Both the position numbers and the translations under genes were made by a program. DNA of 64,000 nt, taken from an uncultured Erwinia sp. Its GTDB lineage: Bacteria > Pseudomonadota > Gammaproteobacteria > Enterobacterales > Enterobacteriaceae. This document shows positions 39,613 to 47,130 of this stretch, piece after piece. Below the pieces are notes generated by a model. It saw nothing but the letters and a program-made list of their open reading frames with translations. It was not told the DNA's origin and searched no databases. How positions within the stretch are numbered: the first letter of the stretch is position 1; every line of letters starts with the position of its first letter. The stretch covers positions 62,001 to 126,000 of the forward strand of contig CAMIKG010000003.1 in NCBI GenBank assembly GCA_946221915.1. Direction: 5' to 3'.

Positions 39613-40287
39613 ATGACACCATTGAAAGAGATTGGCGAATGCCTGGTAATTGACGGCGATGATGAATACTTTTTCCGTCCGTCCCTGATAGCTATGTCGA
39701 GTATTGGTGAGCCAGGTGAGATTGTTTCCACGTTCCACGCGCTACACAGCGATGAGACAACGCCTTTGCTTCGTCGCGCGTTCGACGCTTACGGCGCCAT
39801 CCCTCACTGGGTGCTCGAGCACGCTAAGCGGCCTGAGTTCACAAAGCCTGCGCTTTATGCAGCTATGGATGTGTTGTCGGCCTGTTGTAATCGTGATGCT
39901 TCACCGCTGGTGGGCGTGCTGGTGCCTAGCAAAACCAAAAAGCGAACATTTCTGTATCGCCCTGGCAAGATGCCGGCTACAGACATCATCATCTTTGCGC
40001 ATTCGCTTATGACTCACGGCATTATCGGCAAGGCTAAAGTACGTCGCCTGCAACGAAATGAGTCAGCGCAGACCACCAGCGAGTTCAATGCGCTTGAGTA
40101 TATCAGCGCGGCCAGAAATCATTTCGGAGTGAGCCGTGAAGAAGCTGAACAGCTAACCATGACAGATTTCACCATGATGCTATCGGCTAAGTACCCTGAC
40201 CAAAAAGGATTCACACGCGAAGAATATGATCAGGTAGCTGATGATTACTTCGAGAGGAAAGCCAAAAGGTTGATTAAGGCGGCATGA
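39613..40287 (+). CDS. Tail assembly chaperone-like protein (DUF6246-like)
   Basis: A 224-residue protein. The N-terminus (MTPLKEIGECLVIDGDDEYFFRPSLIAMSSIG) and the C-terminus (EAEQLTMTDFTMMLSAKYPDQKGFTREEYDQV) resemble DUF6246 proteins that lie just upstream of the tape measure gene in several siphophages and are taken as tail assembly chaperones, which coat the tape measure. Here it lies downstream of the tape measure gene instead, after DUF5681 and the three small genes. Family assignment is from memory of conserved patterns, so moderate. Confidence 0.6.
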   Translation: MTPLKEIGECLVIDGDDEYFFRPSLIAMSSIGEPGEIVSTFHALHSDETTPLLRRAFDAYGAIPHWVLEHAKRPEFTKPALYAAMDVLSACCNRDASPLVGVLVPSKTKKRTFLYRPGKMPATDIIIFAHSLMTHGIIGKAKVRRLQRNESAQTTSEFNALEYISAARNHFGVSREEAEQLTMTDFTMMLSAKYPDQKGFTREEYDQVADDYFERKAKRLIKAA

Positions 40288-40381
40288 CAATCACAGGCGG
40301 CATTTAGGGGGGGCGCAGATGATGATTCCAGTAAGGGTAGCTGTAATGATAAATTGAGACCTCAATCAAGGGAGGAGCTCT

Positions 40382-40789
40382 ATGCGCACAGATTTAGAAT
40401 ACCTAAAGGGAATGCTGGATGTATTTATCGAAGCCGAAATGCCTTTCGTAGATACCAAAACACTCGAAAATAAAGGTTACGACATATCCTCAGAAAAAGG
40501 GTACTTCCACTACACCATGTTGATTGAGAAGGGATACATAAGCACGATTGATCTTCTTCTTCACGACCCTAAAAAATTAGGGCTGATGTTCTCCATGAAT
40601 AGGATAGACAGCTGGAATACTAATGTAAGATTAACCTCTGACGGATATGATTTCGCCTTAGCGCTGCATGAGAAAAGCGTATTTGATAAGTTAAAGGGGA
40701 TAAGTGATCAGCCAATATCTGTTTTAAAAGATGTTGGAGTTGAATTGCTCAAATCATATGCTAAGAAGAAGTTTGGCTTAGATAACTAG
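40382..40789 (+). CDS. DUF2513-like protein
   Basis: A 135-residue protein with the DUF2513 layout: an N-terminal MRTDLEYLKGMLDVFIEAE helix, a winged-helix-like centre (YHYTMLIEKGYI, with one Tyr replaced by Phe here) and LTSDGYDFALALHEKSVFDKLKGI. DUF2513 genes occur in prophages and mobile elements and are suspected of DNA binding. GGGAGGAGC precedes the ATG. The base composition drops here to AT-rich, marking the border of the cargo region. Confidence 0.6.
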   Translation: MRTDLEYLKGMLDVFIEAEMPFVDTKTLENKGYDISSEKGYFHYTMLIEKGYISTIDLLLHDPKKLGLMFSMNRIDSWNTNVRLTSDGYDFALALHEKSVFDKLKGISDQPISVLKDVGVELLKSYAKKKFGLDN

Positions 40790-40820
40790 CCACCTACGGA
40801 CGTTTTGTTATTGGAGCCAA

Positions 40821-41013
40821 TATGACCGACACCTACCGCATCACATTTAAAACAAAGTCAGGTTAAATCATGTTGGTCTGATGAGCAGATCACAACCTGA
40901 AATCGTAAACGGCTTCGTTGGTGTGGCAAAGGAAACTGGCGCTTGGGTATACCTCGCGCCTTATGACGTGCTTGAGATGTAGTATGTGCCAGCTAGCGAC
41001 GAAGAATCCAAAT
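40821..41013 (+). pseudogene. Broken small phage gene
   Basis: MTDTYRITFKTKSG is cut by a TAA; after a frameshift the same protein resumes as EIVNGFVGVAKETGAWVYLAP, then YDVLEM, a TAG, and YVPASDEESK. Reading the pieces together gives one small gene with at least two lesions. The intact version would be about 60 residues. No function is known; it is evidence of decay in this part of the element. Confidence 0.6.
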
Positions 41014-41210
41014 AACGATAACGTTGATGGTTGGTGCGTATGCGATTGCCAGCTCGATTAATATAATAAACATGTATCCCTCCTTTTAACCATTGATGGG
41101 CGGAAGGAGCTCTGATCCCTATAATGAGTCGCATTGCGCAATTCTATTGTAGGTGTTTATAGGTCATAGGCATCGTAGGGCGCATTAATAACTGCGCCCA
41201 CTTAAGACAA
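41014..41210. other. Unassigned stretch
   Basis: AT-rich DNA between the broken gene and the next minus-strand gene. Nothing is recognised. Confidence 0.3.
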
Positions 41211-41654
41211 TTAATCGGCAGAAATAATTTTTTTATCAAAGGCAGCAGTAGCTAGCTTATTGAGAATCTTTCTCTCTATAGAATCGTCATAATCAATATC
41301 CAGAAGATCTTCTGAATAAACCGAGTCAAAAGAAAACTCTCTCGTGTAGTGAATGAAGCACTTCATTAGTGTCAACTGCTTACCTTCGACTTCAGTATGA
41401 AATTTAACTTCAGAGAAAATTTCATCATCACCCATAACGAGGCGATTAGAGGTTGAAAAGTAAAATTTGAAATCTTTCATGATGCCAGCAATGTTGCCTT
41501 TTTCGTCTAATTTAACCTCGATTAAAGAATGAATGTCATCGTGACCCTTCCAGTACTTGGCAATGTTTTCATGAAACATTGATGTGTATCTTTCAAGTAA
41601 TTCGGAATGGTTCCTTAACAAGCTATTCATTCTTCCAATTGTTTTTTCAGTCAT
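41211..41654 (-). CDS. Unknown protein, 147 residues
   Basis: Not recognised. I start at ATG 41654 (MTEKTIGRMNSLLRNHSELL) because CTGGAGAT lies just ahead; a longer frame begins 32 codons upstream without support. The protein is acidic and mixed alpha/beta, with two likely beta-hairpins (IHSLIEVKLDEKGNIAG and FSEVKFHTEVEGKQLT). It is AT-rich and transcribed from the strand used by RnlAB, so it may be part of the cargo. Confidence 0.55.
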   Translation of the reverse strand: MTEKTIGRMNSLLRNHSELLERYTSMFHENIAKYWKGHDDIHSLIEVKLDEKGNIAGIMKDFKFYFSTSNRLVMGDDEIFSEVKFHTEVEGKQLTLMKCFIHYTREFSFDSVYSEDLLDIDYDDSIERKILNKLATAAFDKKIISAD

Positions 41655-41793
41655 TTTTATCTCCAGAGGTTTAGATAGGGCACTCACCGACAAAAAAGAA
41701 ATTTTCTGTCGCGAGTACCTCATCGATTTGAGCGCTAGGTAAGCGGACATTCGGGTGAGGTAAAGCTAAAAGACTGCAATCCGCACCAAGTTT

Positions 41794-41940
41794 GAATACC
41801 TGTCAAAACCTGACATCTAGGACAGAATCGCCGAACTCAAAGCTGATCGCAATGATCGCTTGCAGATTGACGCCACCAGCCGCACTTGGCATAAAGGATG
41901 CCTGAACGTTCACTATAAACAGGCATGGCGATATGATTGA
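41794..41940 (+). pseudogene. Fragment of an Ea22/Ead-like phage gene
   Basis: A 49-codon fragment reads EYLSKPDI, stop, DRIAELKADRNDRLQIDATS, RTWHKGCLNVHYKQAWRYD, stop. The DRIAELKA segment resembles the coiled-coil part of Ead/Ea22-type proteins of lambdoid phages. No start, and stops on both sides. It is a relic, weakly assigned. Confidence 0.35.
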
Positions 41941-42105
41941 CCGAAAGACGATTAAGATAGCATTGGATAAGATGCTTACAGTGCGTTAGGACATCATATT
42001 GAACTTTCTCTTAATCGCTTGCGCAAAGATACCAATGTGCTTAAGACTAAAATATTCACAATAAGTCAACGCAATCACAGAAAATAATCAACATGAATAA
42101 AACGA

Positions 42106-42462
42106 TTATCTTCCAGATATCAATTGGGAAATTTCGCTAGGAGTAAGAACAGAATCCGTTAACATATTGGGATTTCTAGCAAAAAAATCGTTTTGAGATT
42201 GAACTATGCTACAGGGAAGCTCGTCAGGAGTCGTTATGCTAAAAGTCTTCCTTAAAAAGTGGGCACCATCAAATTCAATTGAAGCAAAACGATTATCTTC
42301 CTGACCATTTGTGCATAACAAATCAAAAAGAACTCTACCTTTGTACGCCCCATCCTTAAGGCTATCAGCAATCGAGTTCAGGCACGACAAAGGATTGACG
42401 TAGCTATCTGCTACGACCAATACTTGATACCTTTTATCGGCTAATTGCATGATTTTATACAT
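42106..42462 (-). CDS. rnlB: RnlB-family antitoxin
   Basis: A 118-residue protein (E. coli RnlB 123) directly after RnlA with a two-base gap. MQLADKRYQVLVVADSYVNPLSCLNSIADSLKDG and GRVLFDLLCTNGQEDNRF are like RnlB/LsoB, which neutralise their RNase partners by direct contact. When phage infection stops host synthesis the labile antitoxin disappears and the toxin is freed. The toxin-first gene order is as in E. coli rnlAB. Assigned mostly from position and pattern. Confidence 0.75.
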   Translation of the reverse strand: MYKIMQLADKRYQVLVVADSYVNPLSCLNSIADSLKDGAYKGRVLFDLLCTNGQEDNRFASIEFDGAHFLRKTFSITTPDELPCSIVQSQNDFFARNPNMLTDSVLTPSEISQLISGR

Positions 42463-42464
42463 AT

Positions 42465-43538
42465 TTAGGTTCTATATAGGTTGTCAATGTGTCCGTAGGC
42501 TTCGTTAGTCAAAGAGAGTAACTGTACTATAGTGCTGATTTTCCTGCTGGCTTCTTCAAAGCTATCCATGTGAAAAAGACCGTGACGGTGTTTATTGAAG
42601 AAAGTATAGGCCTTATCTAGCTCCCCTCTCACGGTAACATCAGCTATGTGACCATGGAATGAGCTCTTTAGTTCATAACCGGGGTTTGTGTAATCGAAAA
42701 AGTAACCAAAATTATGAGCGTCAGGATCAAGCCCAAAGCCAGCCAGTTTTGACTTTATAGCCCCTTCAAGCGATCTAAGCTCAGGGAACAATAGCATCGA
42801 GTATTCAGGCATTGATGGGCCGGCGAGTTTTACACACTGCCCTGAAACAAGCAAGTCCCGCGTTATACCGGGAAGGTTTTGGAATGAGTGGGGCAAGGCT
42901 GTTTTTAGGTATTCTGCTGCCACCTCTTTACGCACTAGAACCGTTGCATTATCATCCTGACGGCTTAAAACGAGTTCTAACCCAGCAAGATCTAAAATGT
43001 CGGTCAACAGGTATACCAGCTTTCTATAGCATGTTAGTGGCCTTCCTTGAATCTGGAGTTTGAGGCTCTGGTGGTGAGTGACAGTTAAAGAATCACTATC
43101 TTCTTCACAGTTTATTTTCCACTGCACACTTCCATTGTTTTCTTTACGATCTATATGAAAAGTCTTTCCACCATCTTCGCCAAGAACCTCAATTATCCCA
43201 ACAATATCCGCCCGACCGATTCCTTTAAGTATCATGTTAACCGATTGAAATTCATGAGGGTTTATGGTGTCATAAAGTTTGTCAGCAAAGGCTAAGCCTA
43301 AATTTGGGTTTCGACCCAACTTATAGTGTATAGTCGAGGTGCCATCTTGATTAAAGTATATGTCTACTGTAGCGTCATCTTGCCCCGCTCGACCTATAAC
43401 AATTCTTACGCCTTTGCCACCAGGCCTTGCGCCATAAGAACGTGTTTGCAATGACAATTCATTGTTAAATTTCTCAAGCTGAGGCTCAATAATGTCTTTG
43501 TTAAGATTTAACGAAGAATAATTCCTTTCATCTGACAT
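42465..43538 (-). CDS. rnlA: RnlA-family mRNA endoribonuclease toxin
   Basis: A 357-residue protein, the same length as E. coli RnlA when started at ATG 43538. The C-terminal HEPN-type catalytic motif R-x4-H reads RHGLFH at residues 318-323, the very positions known for E. coli RnlA. N-terminal and middle domains (PHEFQSVNMILKGIGRADIVGI, LDLAGLELVLSRQDDNATVLV) fit the family's repeated domain. RnlA cleaves mRNA during T4 infection and aborts phage growth unless the phage supplies Dmd. Gene looks intact. I infer anti-phage or anti-helper-competitor defence. Confidence 0.88.
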   Translation of the reverse strand: MSDERNYSSLNLNKDIIEPQLEKFNNELSLQTRSYGARPGGKGVRIVIGRAGQDDATVDIYFNQDGTSTIHYKLGRNPNLGLAFADKLYDTINPHEFQSVNMILKGIGRADIVGIIEVLGEDGGKTFHIDRKENNGSVQWKINCEEDSDSLTVTHHQSLKLQIQGRPLTCYRKLVYLLTDILDLAGLELVLSRQDDNATVLVRKEVAAEYLKTALPHSFQNLPGITRDLLVSGQCVKLAGPSMPEYSMLLFPELRSLEGAIKSKLAGFGLDPDAHNFGYFFDYTNPGYELKSSFHGHIADVTVRGELDKAYTFFNKHRHGLFHMDSFEEASRKISTIVQLLSLTNEAYGHIDNLYRT

Positions 43539-43618
43539 CACATGACTCCATTAATATTTGATATTAAAGCTTTTTTAGGTGGTGCGAGCTGTTTTTTAAT
43601 AAGCGCTCAGGATTAATA

Positions 43619-44017
43619 TTATTTTACTCTTCGCTTCCACGCACTAAATATATCTTTATCCCATGCTCTGCCAGTTTTGGTTTGATACCCAGCCTTGTTA
43701 AGCCGCTCTGCGATGATGCGTCCGTTATCGAACCCCTGCGCGATTGTCTCCTCTACGACGCGAATCACCGCCTGTTCATCATATGGTAAACCCGGTACAC
43801 CCTGCTTACCGACGATCAGAGCAGCTGCGGCTACTTCCATACGCTCCACCAGCGACATTAATCGAGCGTCAGGATTACTTTCTGGCCGGTTAAGTTTCTG
43901 CCTGATGGCATCGATAAGCCATGCGGTCTTATCGTCACTGGAAGAGCTAACAGCATCGGTAAAGGCCTCGCTTAGTTCAGCAGGCACACGGAAAGTCACG
44001 GAAAGAGATTTACTCAT
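43619..44017 (-). CDS. Ribbon-helix-helix-type putative regulator, 132 residues
   Basis: The N-terminus (MSKSLSVTFRVPAELSEAFTDAV) is a ribbon-helix-helix strand and helix; the C-terminus (GRIIAERLNKAGYQTKTGRAWDKDIFSAWKRR) is a recombinase-like helix-turn-helix of the 'LNxxGxxTxxGxxW' type. Two DNA-binding pieces suggest a regulator. It is transcribed away from the second iteron cluster, which begins 68 bases upstream of its start. That resembles the position of copy-number control functions in P4, but homology to Cnr is not seen. Confidence 0.6.
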   Translation of the reverse strand: MSKSLSVTFRVPAELSEAFTDAVSSSSDDKTAWLIDAIRQKLNRPESNPDARLMSLVERMEVAAAALIVGKQGVPGLPYDEQAVIRVVEETIAQGFDNGRIIAERLNKAGYQTKTGRAWDKDIFSAWKRRVK

Positions 44018-44084
44018 AGGCCACCAGCTTCAGGGAATTTGTGACCACTTTAGCACTGTAAGACAGCGTAAGACACAGAAAAGT

Positions 44085-44204
44085 GTTGGTTCAGAATGCC
44101 TCGTTGTTGGTTCAATTCGGGGTTGTGTTGGTTCACTTTTTTGTAATTAATCCTTTTAAAACAATCATCTTTACAAATTAAACCAACTGAACCAACTGAA
44201 CGAC
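44085..44204. repeat. Iteron cluster 2, putative crr-like replication region
   Basis: Same 10-bp repeat as at 33619. Left arm: GTTGGTTCAG (44085), GTTGGTTCAA (44106), GTTGGTTCAC (44127). Right arm inverted: variant TTAAACCAAC (44178), CTGAACCAAC (44187) and a degenerate CTGAACGAC (44196). An AT-rich gap of about 41 bp separates the arms, like cluster 1. P4 also needs a second iteron region (crr) besides ori1. Confidence 0.7.
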
Positions 44205-44480
44205 ACGTTTTTGCATATATATAACGCGAGCGTGGACCAGGCTCATCAGGCGCTTTCCGTTTAGTGATCCAGATCTTTCAGTATCTATAAGACATATCAA
44301 AACATCTGGATCAGTTATCTACTTCAGCTTCAAGCAACTTTTACATCGCTGTGGCTGTAAGGCATGAAGAGTCATGGACCATGAGTGCCCATTCCGTCTA
44401 AAAAGTAACGTGACGACATTATTATGGCTCCTGGTCTGATAGAGTATTAACAACTGATTAAGCCTATAGAGGAATTGCTC
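44205..44480. other. Region between iteron cluster 2 and the RES gene
   Basis: About 276 bases with no gene recognised. AT-rich; it must hold the promoter of the RES-domain gene, for which a ribosome site GAGGAATT is visible (44469-44476). Confidence 0.3.
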
Positions 44481-45974
44481 ATGTGCGATACAGACACCCG
44501 GGAACAATGGATTTGCTCATGCTGTATTGAAGAGCCTTTTCTGCAGCGACAAATTGAGGAGCAGGGAAGCAGGGAAGAATGTCACTATTGTGGTGATGTG
44601 GGAGCATGTTTCACTCTAGAGGAAGTAAGTAACCGTACTGAGAAGGCCATTAAGCAACATTTTACACGTACACCGGTAGACCCCACAGATCTAGAATACG
44701 TCATGATTAAGCATGCTGATCTTGATTGGGAACGCACGGGTGACGAGATTCAGTATGTTATTGAAGGGCTACTTCAGACTCGCTCTGAAGCGGCCAGTGA
44801 TATACAGCAATTGCTTGAAGAAAGGTATTCTGACTTTGATTCTGATTTAATTGGAATGGAAACTGAATTCGCGTCAGGTTCGCACTACGTGGAAGATAGG
44901 CAAGTCGATACTTGTCATTTAAACTCGCTATGGAACAAATTCGTTACCAGCCTTAAAACCGAATCCCGATACGTTAATAAATCGATTATGGAGACGCTGG
45001 ATGGCATTTTTAGCGGAATTGAGACTATGCGTGCCGGCACGGGCAAGGAAATGATCATGGAGGTTGGGCCGGGAACGTCGGTGCCTTATCTTTATAGAGC
45101 CAGGTGGGGGCGTAGCCATGATGAGATTGAAAAGATGTTAGTTATGCCAGATTTTGAGATAGGTCCGCCGCCTCATCTTCTTAGTGGCTCAAACAGGATG
45201 AGCGCTAAAGGTATTTCCGTATTCTATGGTTCTAACTCTGCTGAAACAGCTATTCCTGAAATACGCCCTCCAGTAGGATGTACCGTAGTATCTGCTAGAT
45301 TCCAACTTTTAAGGCCTATGCGGTTGCTCAACCTGCCCACTTTCGAAAGCGTTTGGCAGAGCGGCAGCATGTTTGACCCGCATTTTATAAATAAACGTGC
45401 GCAGGCCGCTTTTCTCCGTACGTTAACCAGTCGAATAGCAAATCCTGTCCTTCCGGGAGAGGAAGATTTCAGCTATATACCGACTCAAGTGATTGCTGAG
45501 TATCTTGCTGACACACCCAGACTTGCTCTCGATGGCATCTTGTATCCATCAGTGCAAGAGTCAGGCAATCATTCTTCCGAAAACTACAATGTTGTCTTGT
45601 TCCATAAAGCGTCACGGGTTCGGTACTTGACTCTTCCCGATAAAAAACATTGTCGAATCAGCTACGGCCATCAATATGCTGAAGATGACTGGGAGCCGGA
45701 CATTTGCGTGACTCAAACCAAAGAGGTAGATGAACGCAGCATCACGTCTGAGCAAAATGGTGAGGCTGGTTGGAAAAAAGATAATCGTCAATATTCATTG
45801 GAAATAGAACTGTCTTCCGTATGCGTTCACGATATCAGGGCGGTTCATTTTGATTTTTCAACAGAAGCAGTAAGACGCGATAAGCTAATATTGGAAGGTT
45901 CCAAAATAGAGTTTGCCGGAGATGACCAAGCTCCATGGGCTGAGGATGATGATCAGGACGATGTTCCATACTAG
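44481..45974 (+). CDS. HEPN/RES N-terminal-type RES-domain protein (putative NAD-degrading toxin)
   Basis: A 497-residue protein. The N-terminus has a zinc ribbon (Cys12, Cys14/15, Cys34, Cys37 region: WICSCCIEE and ECHYCGDVG), followed by a long helical domain (about 45-190) like the HEPN/RES-associated N-terminal domain. The RES domain (about 200-380) shows YLYRARWG (Arg206/Arg208), FYGSNSAETAIPEIRP (Glu255/Glu260) and LYPSVQE (Ser357), the Arg-Glu-Ser residues of the family. RES toxins such as MbcT degrade NAD+. No Xre-type antitoxin gene adjoins, so it may be a stand-alone defence effector kept inactive until triggered. AT-rich and near the right end, as for satellite cargo. Confidence 0.75.
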   Translation: MCDTDTREQWICSCCIEEPFLQRQIEEQGSREECHYCGDVGACFTLEEVSNRTEKAIKQHFTRTPVDPTDLEYVMIKHADLDWERTGDEIQYVIEGLLQTRSEAASDIQQLLEERYSDFDSDLIGMETEFASGSHYVEDRQVDTCHLNSLWNKFVTSLKTESRYVNKSIMETLDGIFSGIETMRAGTGKEMIMEVGPGTSVPYLYRARWGRSHDEIEKMLVMPDFEIGPPPHLLSGSNRMSAKGISVFYGSNSAETAIPEIRPPVGCTVVSARFQLLRPMRLLNLPTFESVWQSGSMFDPHFINKRAQAAFLRTLTSRIANPVLPGEEDFSYIPTQVIAEYLADTPRLALDGILYPSVQESGNHSSENYNVVLFHKASRVRYLTLPDKKHCRISYGHQYAEDDWEPDICVTQTKEVDERSITSEQNGEAGWKKDNRQYSLEIELSSVCVHDIRAVHFDFSTEAVRRDKLILEGSKIEFAGDDQAPWAEDDDQDDVPY

Positions 45975-46223
45975 CGAGCCATTTTAATCACTGAATGGAA
46001 CCAGCCAACAGAGGCAAGGTTTGCGATGATTGCATGCTGATAAGAATGAACATGCAAACTAAGGACATTGCACTCAACTAAGTAAGAAGCGCTGAATGAT
46101 GTTTTGCTTAAAAAATAACCCATTTTAAGGGGCGCAAAAAATTATGGGGGTATATTTGGGGGTATGTTTGTTTTTGAATTTGATAAATACCTACATTAAT
46201 CAACTGCTTATAAGATAATATCC
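45975..46223. other. Right-end DNA of the element
   Basis: No gene is seen. It contains the attR-side copy of the TGGGGGTATATTTGGGGGTA repeat (46145-46166) described for the left end, consistent with an integrase arm site. Confidence 0.5.
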
Positions 46224-46241
46224 AATCCTGTAGGGGTGCCA
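46224..46241. repeat. attR core
   Basis: AATCCTGTAGGGGTGCCA differs from the attL core only by a missing C. The change would matter for the tRNA end only after excision, since the functional argU 3' end is at attL. Confidence 0.8.
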
Positions 46242-46405
46242 AATCTTTGTCTTCCGACGTCTCCTGTTGTCTGCAAATCCCCCTTAAGCCCGCATCAGCA
46301 CTGAATTTCTGGTCTTCTGACGTCTTCTAAGAACTGTTGAAAGCTCTACCCTCTTGGAGGCATCATTGGGGGCACGGCCCGTTCAATGGATTGCGATGCC
46401 CCCAA

Positions 46406-46480
46406 ATGAAGCTCAACGCCCGTAAAGTCCAGAATACCAGGTTCAGATATAAAGCCTGTAAATTAGCTAAGACAGAGTGC
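46406..46480 (+). pseudogene. Relic of a second P4-type integrase (5' end)
   Basis: ATG 46406 begins KLNARKVQNTRF then RYKACKLAKTEC, which aligns with the first 25 residues of the intact integrase (KLNARTVDTSKAKDKAYKLSD). The upstream bases also align: GATGCCCCCAAATGAAG here and GATACCCCCAAATTGAAA at 24671. The frame degrades soon after and the rest of the gene is gone. It marks a former second element inserted in tandem at the same tRNA site. Confidence 0.8.
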
Positions 46481-46506
46481 ATGTTTGCCTGTGAGGGTAT
46501 GCGCGT

Positions 46507-47034
46507 TTAATTATTGAATTTTACCGAAAGTAAACTTGTCGTACTCATTTCCCGGTATTTCGGCCACAAGTCATCTGTGCAGTTAAATGTGATATACAGA
46601 ACTTTATTGTCATAAGTGGTGATTAATAAATTATTGTGGATATCAGAATCCACTGCTTTCGATACAAATCTGATAATCCATGCTTCACGTCCATCACTCA
46701 ACGTAACCTTTTCAGCGGAAGGGTGGTAGTTAGGCATAAACTGCATGATGAGGTTTTTATACTCCGCCAGTTTTTCTGGAGGTAACTTCATATTTTTCAA
46801 TGAAACGCCAATATTCACCTTACTGCTTTCATCACTTAAAACTAAAGCTGGTCGATTCTCTGAGGGATATTTTAATTTTAGTAATCGCTCATTCAGTGGC
46901 GTAAAATTTTTTGGTATATCTATAGTGAGTGAAGGCTCAGCGATTTTGTAGGGCGCTATTTCTAACACTGCGCTAACCTGAAACGAAAAAAAAATCGAAA
47001 ATGCGGCTATAAACATAGTCAGTGACTTATGCAT
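46507..47034 (-). CDS. Secreted protein of unknown function, 175 residues
   Basis: A signal peptide (MHKSLTMFIAAFSIFFSFQVSA) leads a mature mixed alpha/beta protein: LEIAPYKIAEPSLTIDIPKNF, LVLSDESSKVNIGVSL, then KVLYITFNCTDDLWPKYREM. The layout is that of small periplasmic proteins with one cystatin- or Mog1-like fold, but no family is recognised. It lies just outside attR and is likely chromosomal. Confidence 0.65.
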   Translation of the reverse strand: MHKSLTMFIAAFSIFFSFQVSAVLEIAPYKIAEPSLTIDIPKNFTPLNERLLKLKYPSENRPALVLSDESSKVNIGVSLKNMKLPPEKLAEYKNLIMQFMPNYHPSAEKVTLSDGREAWIIRFVSKAVDSDIHNNLLITTYDNKVLYITFNCTDDLWPKYREMSTTSLLSVKFNN

Positions 47035-47130
47035 TTTTACGTCCTGTAAGAGAGGTTCATTGAGTAATCGGCCTTAAATTACTAATAACGGCGAAAAGTA
47101 GCAAGAGCCGCCGTAATAGACAGGAGTATT

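Larger units (their letters stand above)
24498..46241. mobile_element. P4-like satellite element carrying tail-assembly genes and anti-phage loci
   Basis: Integrated in argU between an attL core (24498-24516) and a nearly identical attR core (46224-46241). It carries a P4-type integrase, AlpA, BRO-N antirepressor, Ash/Icd with a C4-like RNA, a primase-helicase, two iteron clusters, a tape measure protein, DUF5681 and chaperone-like proteins, RnlAB and a RES protein. No capsid, portal, large terminase, other tail or lysis genes, and none of the recognisable P4 genes sid, psu or delta, are seen. I infer a helper-dependent satellite; a degraded prophage that kept only a few tail genes is the alternative. 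Confidence 0.8.

Noticed and set aside
24498..46241. Complete prophage interpretation of the element
   Set aside because: No portal, large terminase, capsid, tail tube, tail tip or lysis genes are present, while replication and immunity genes are P4-like.
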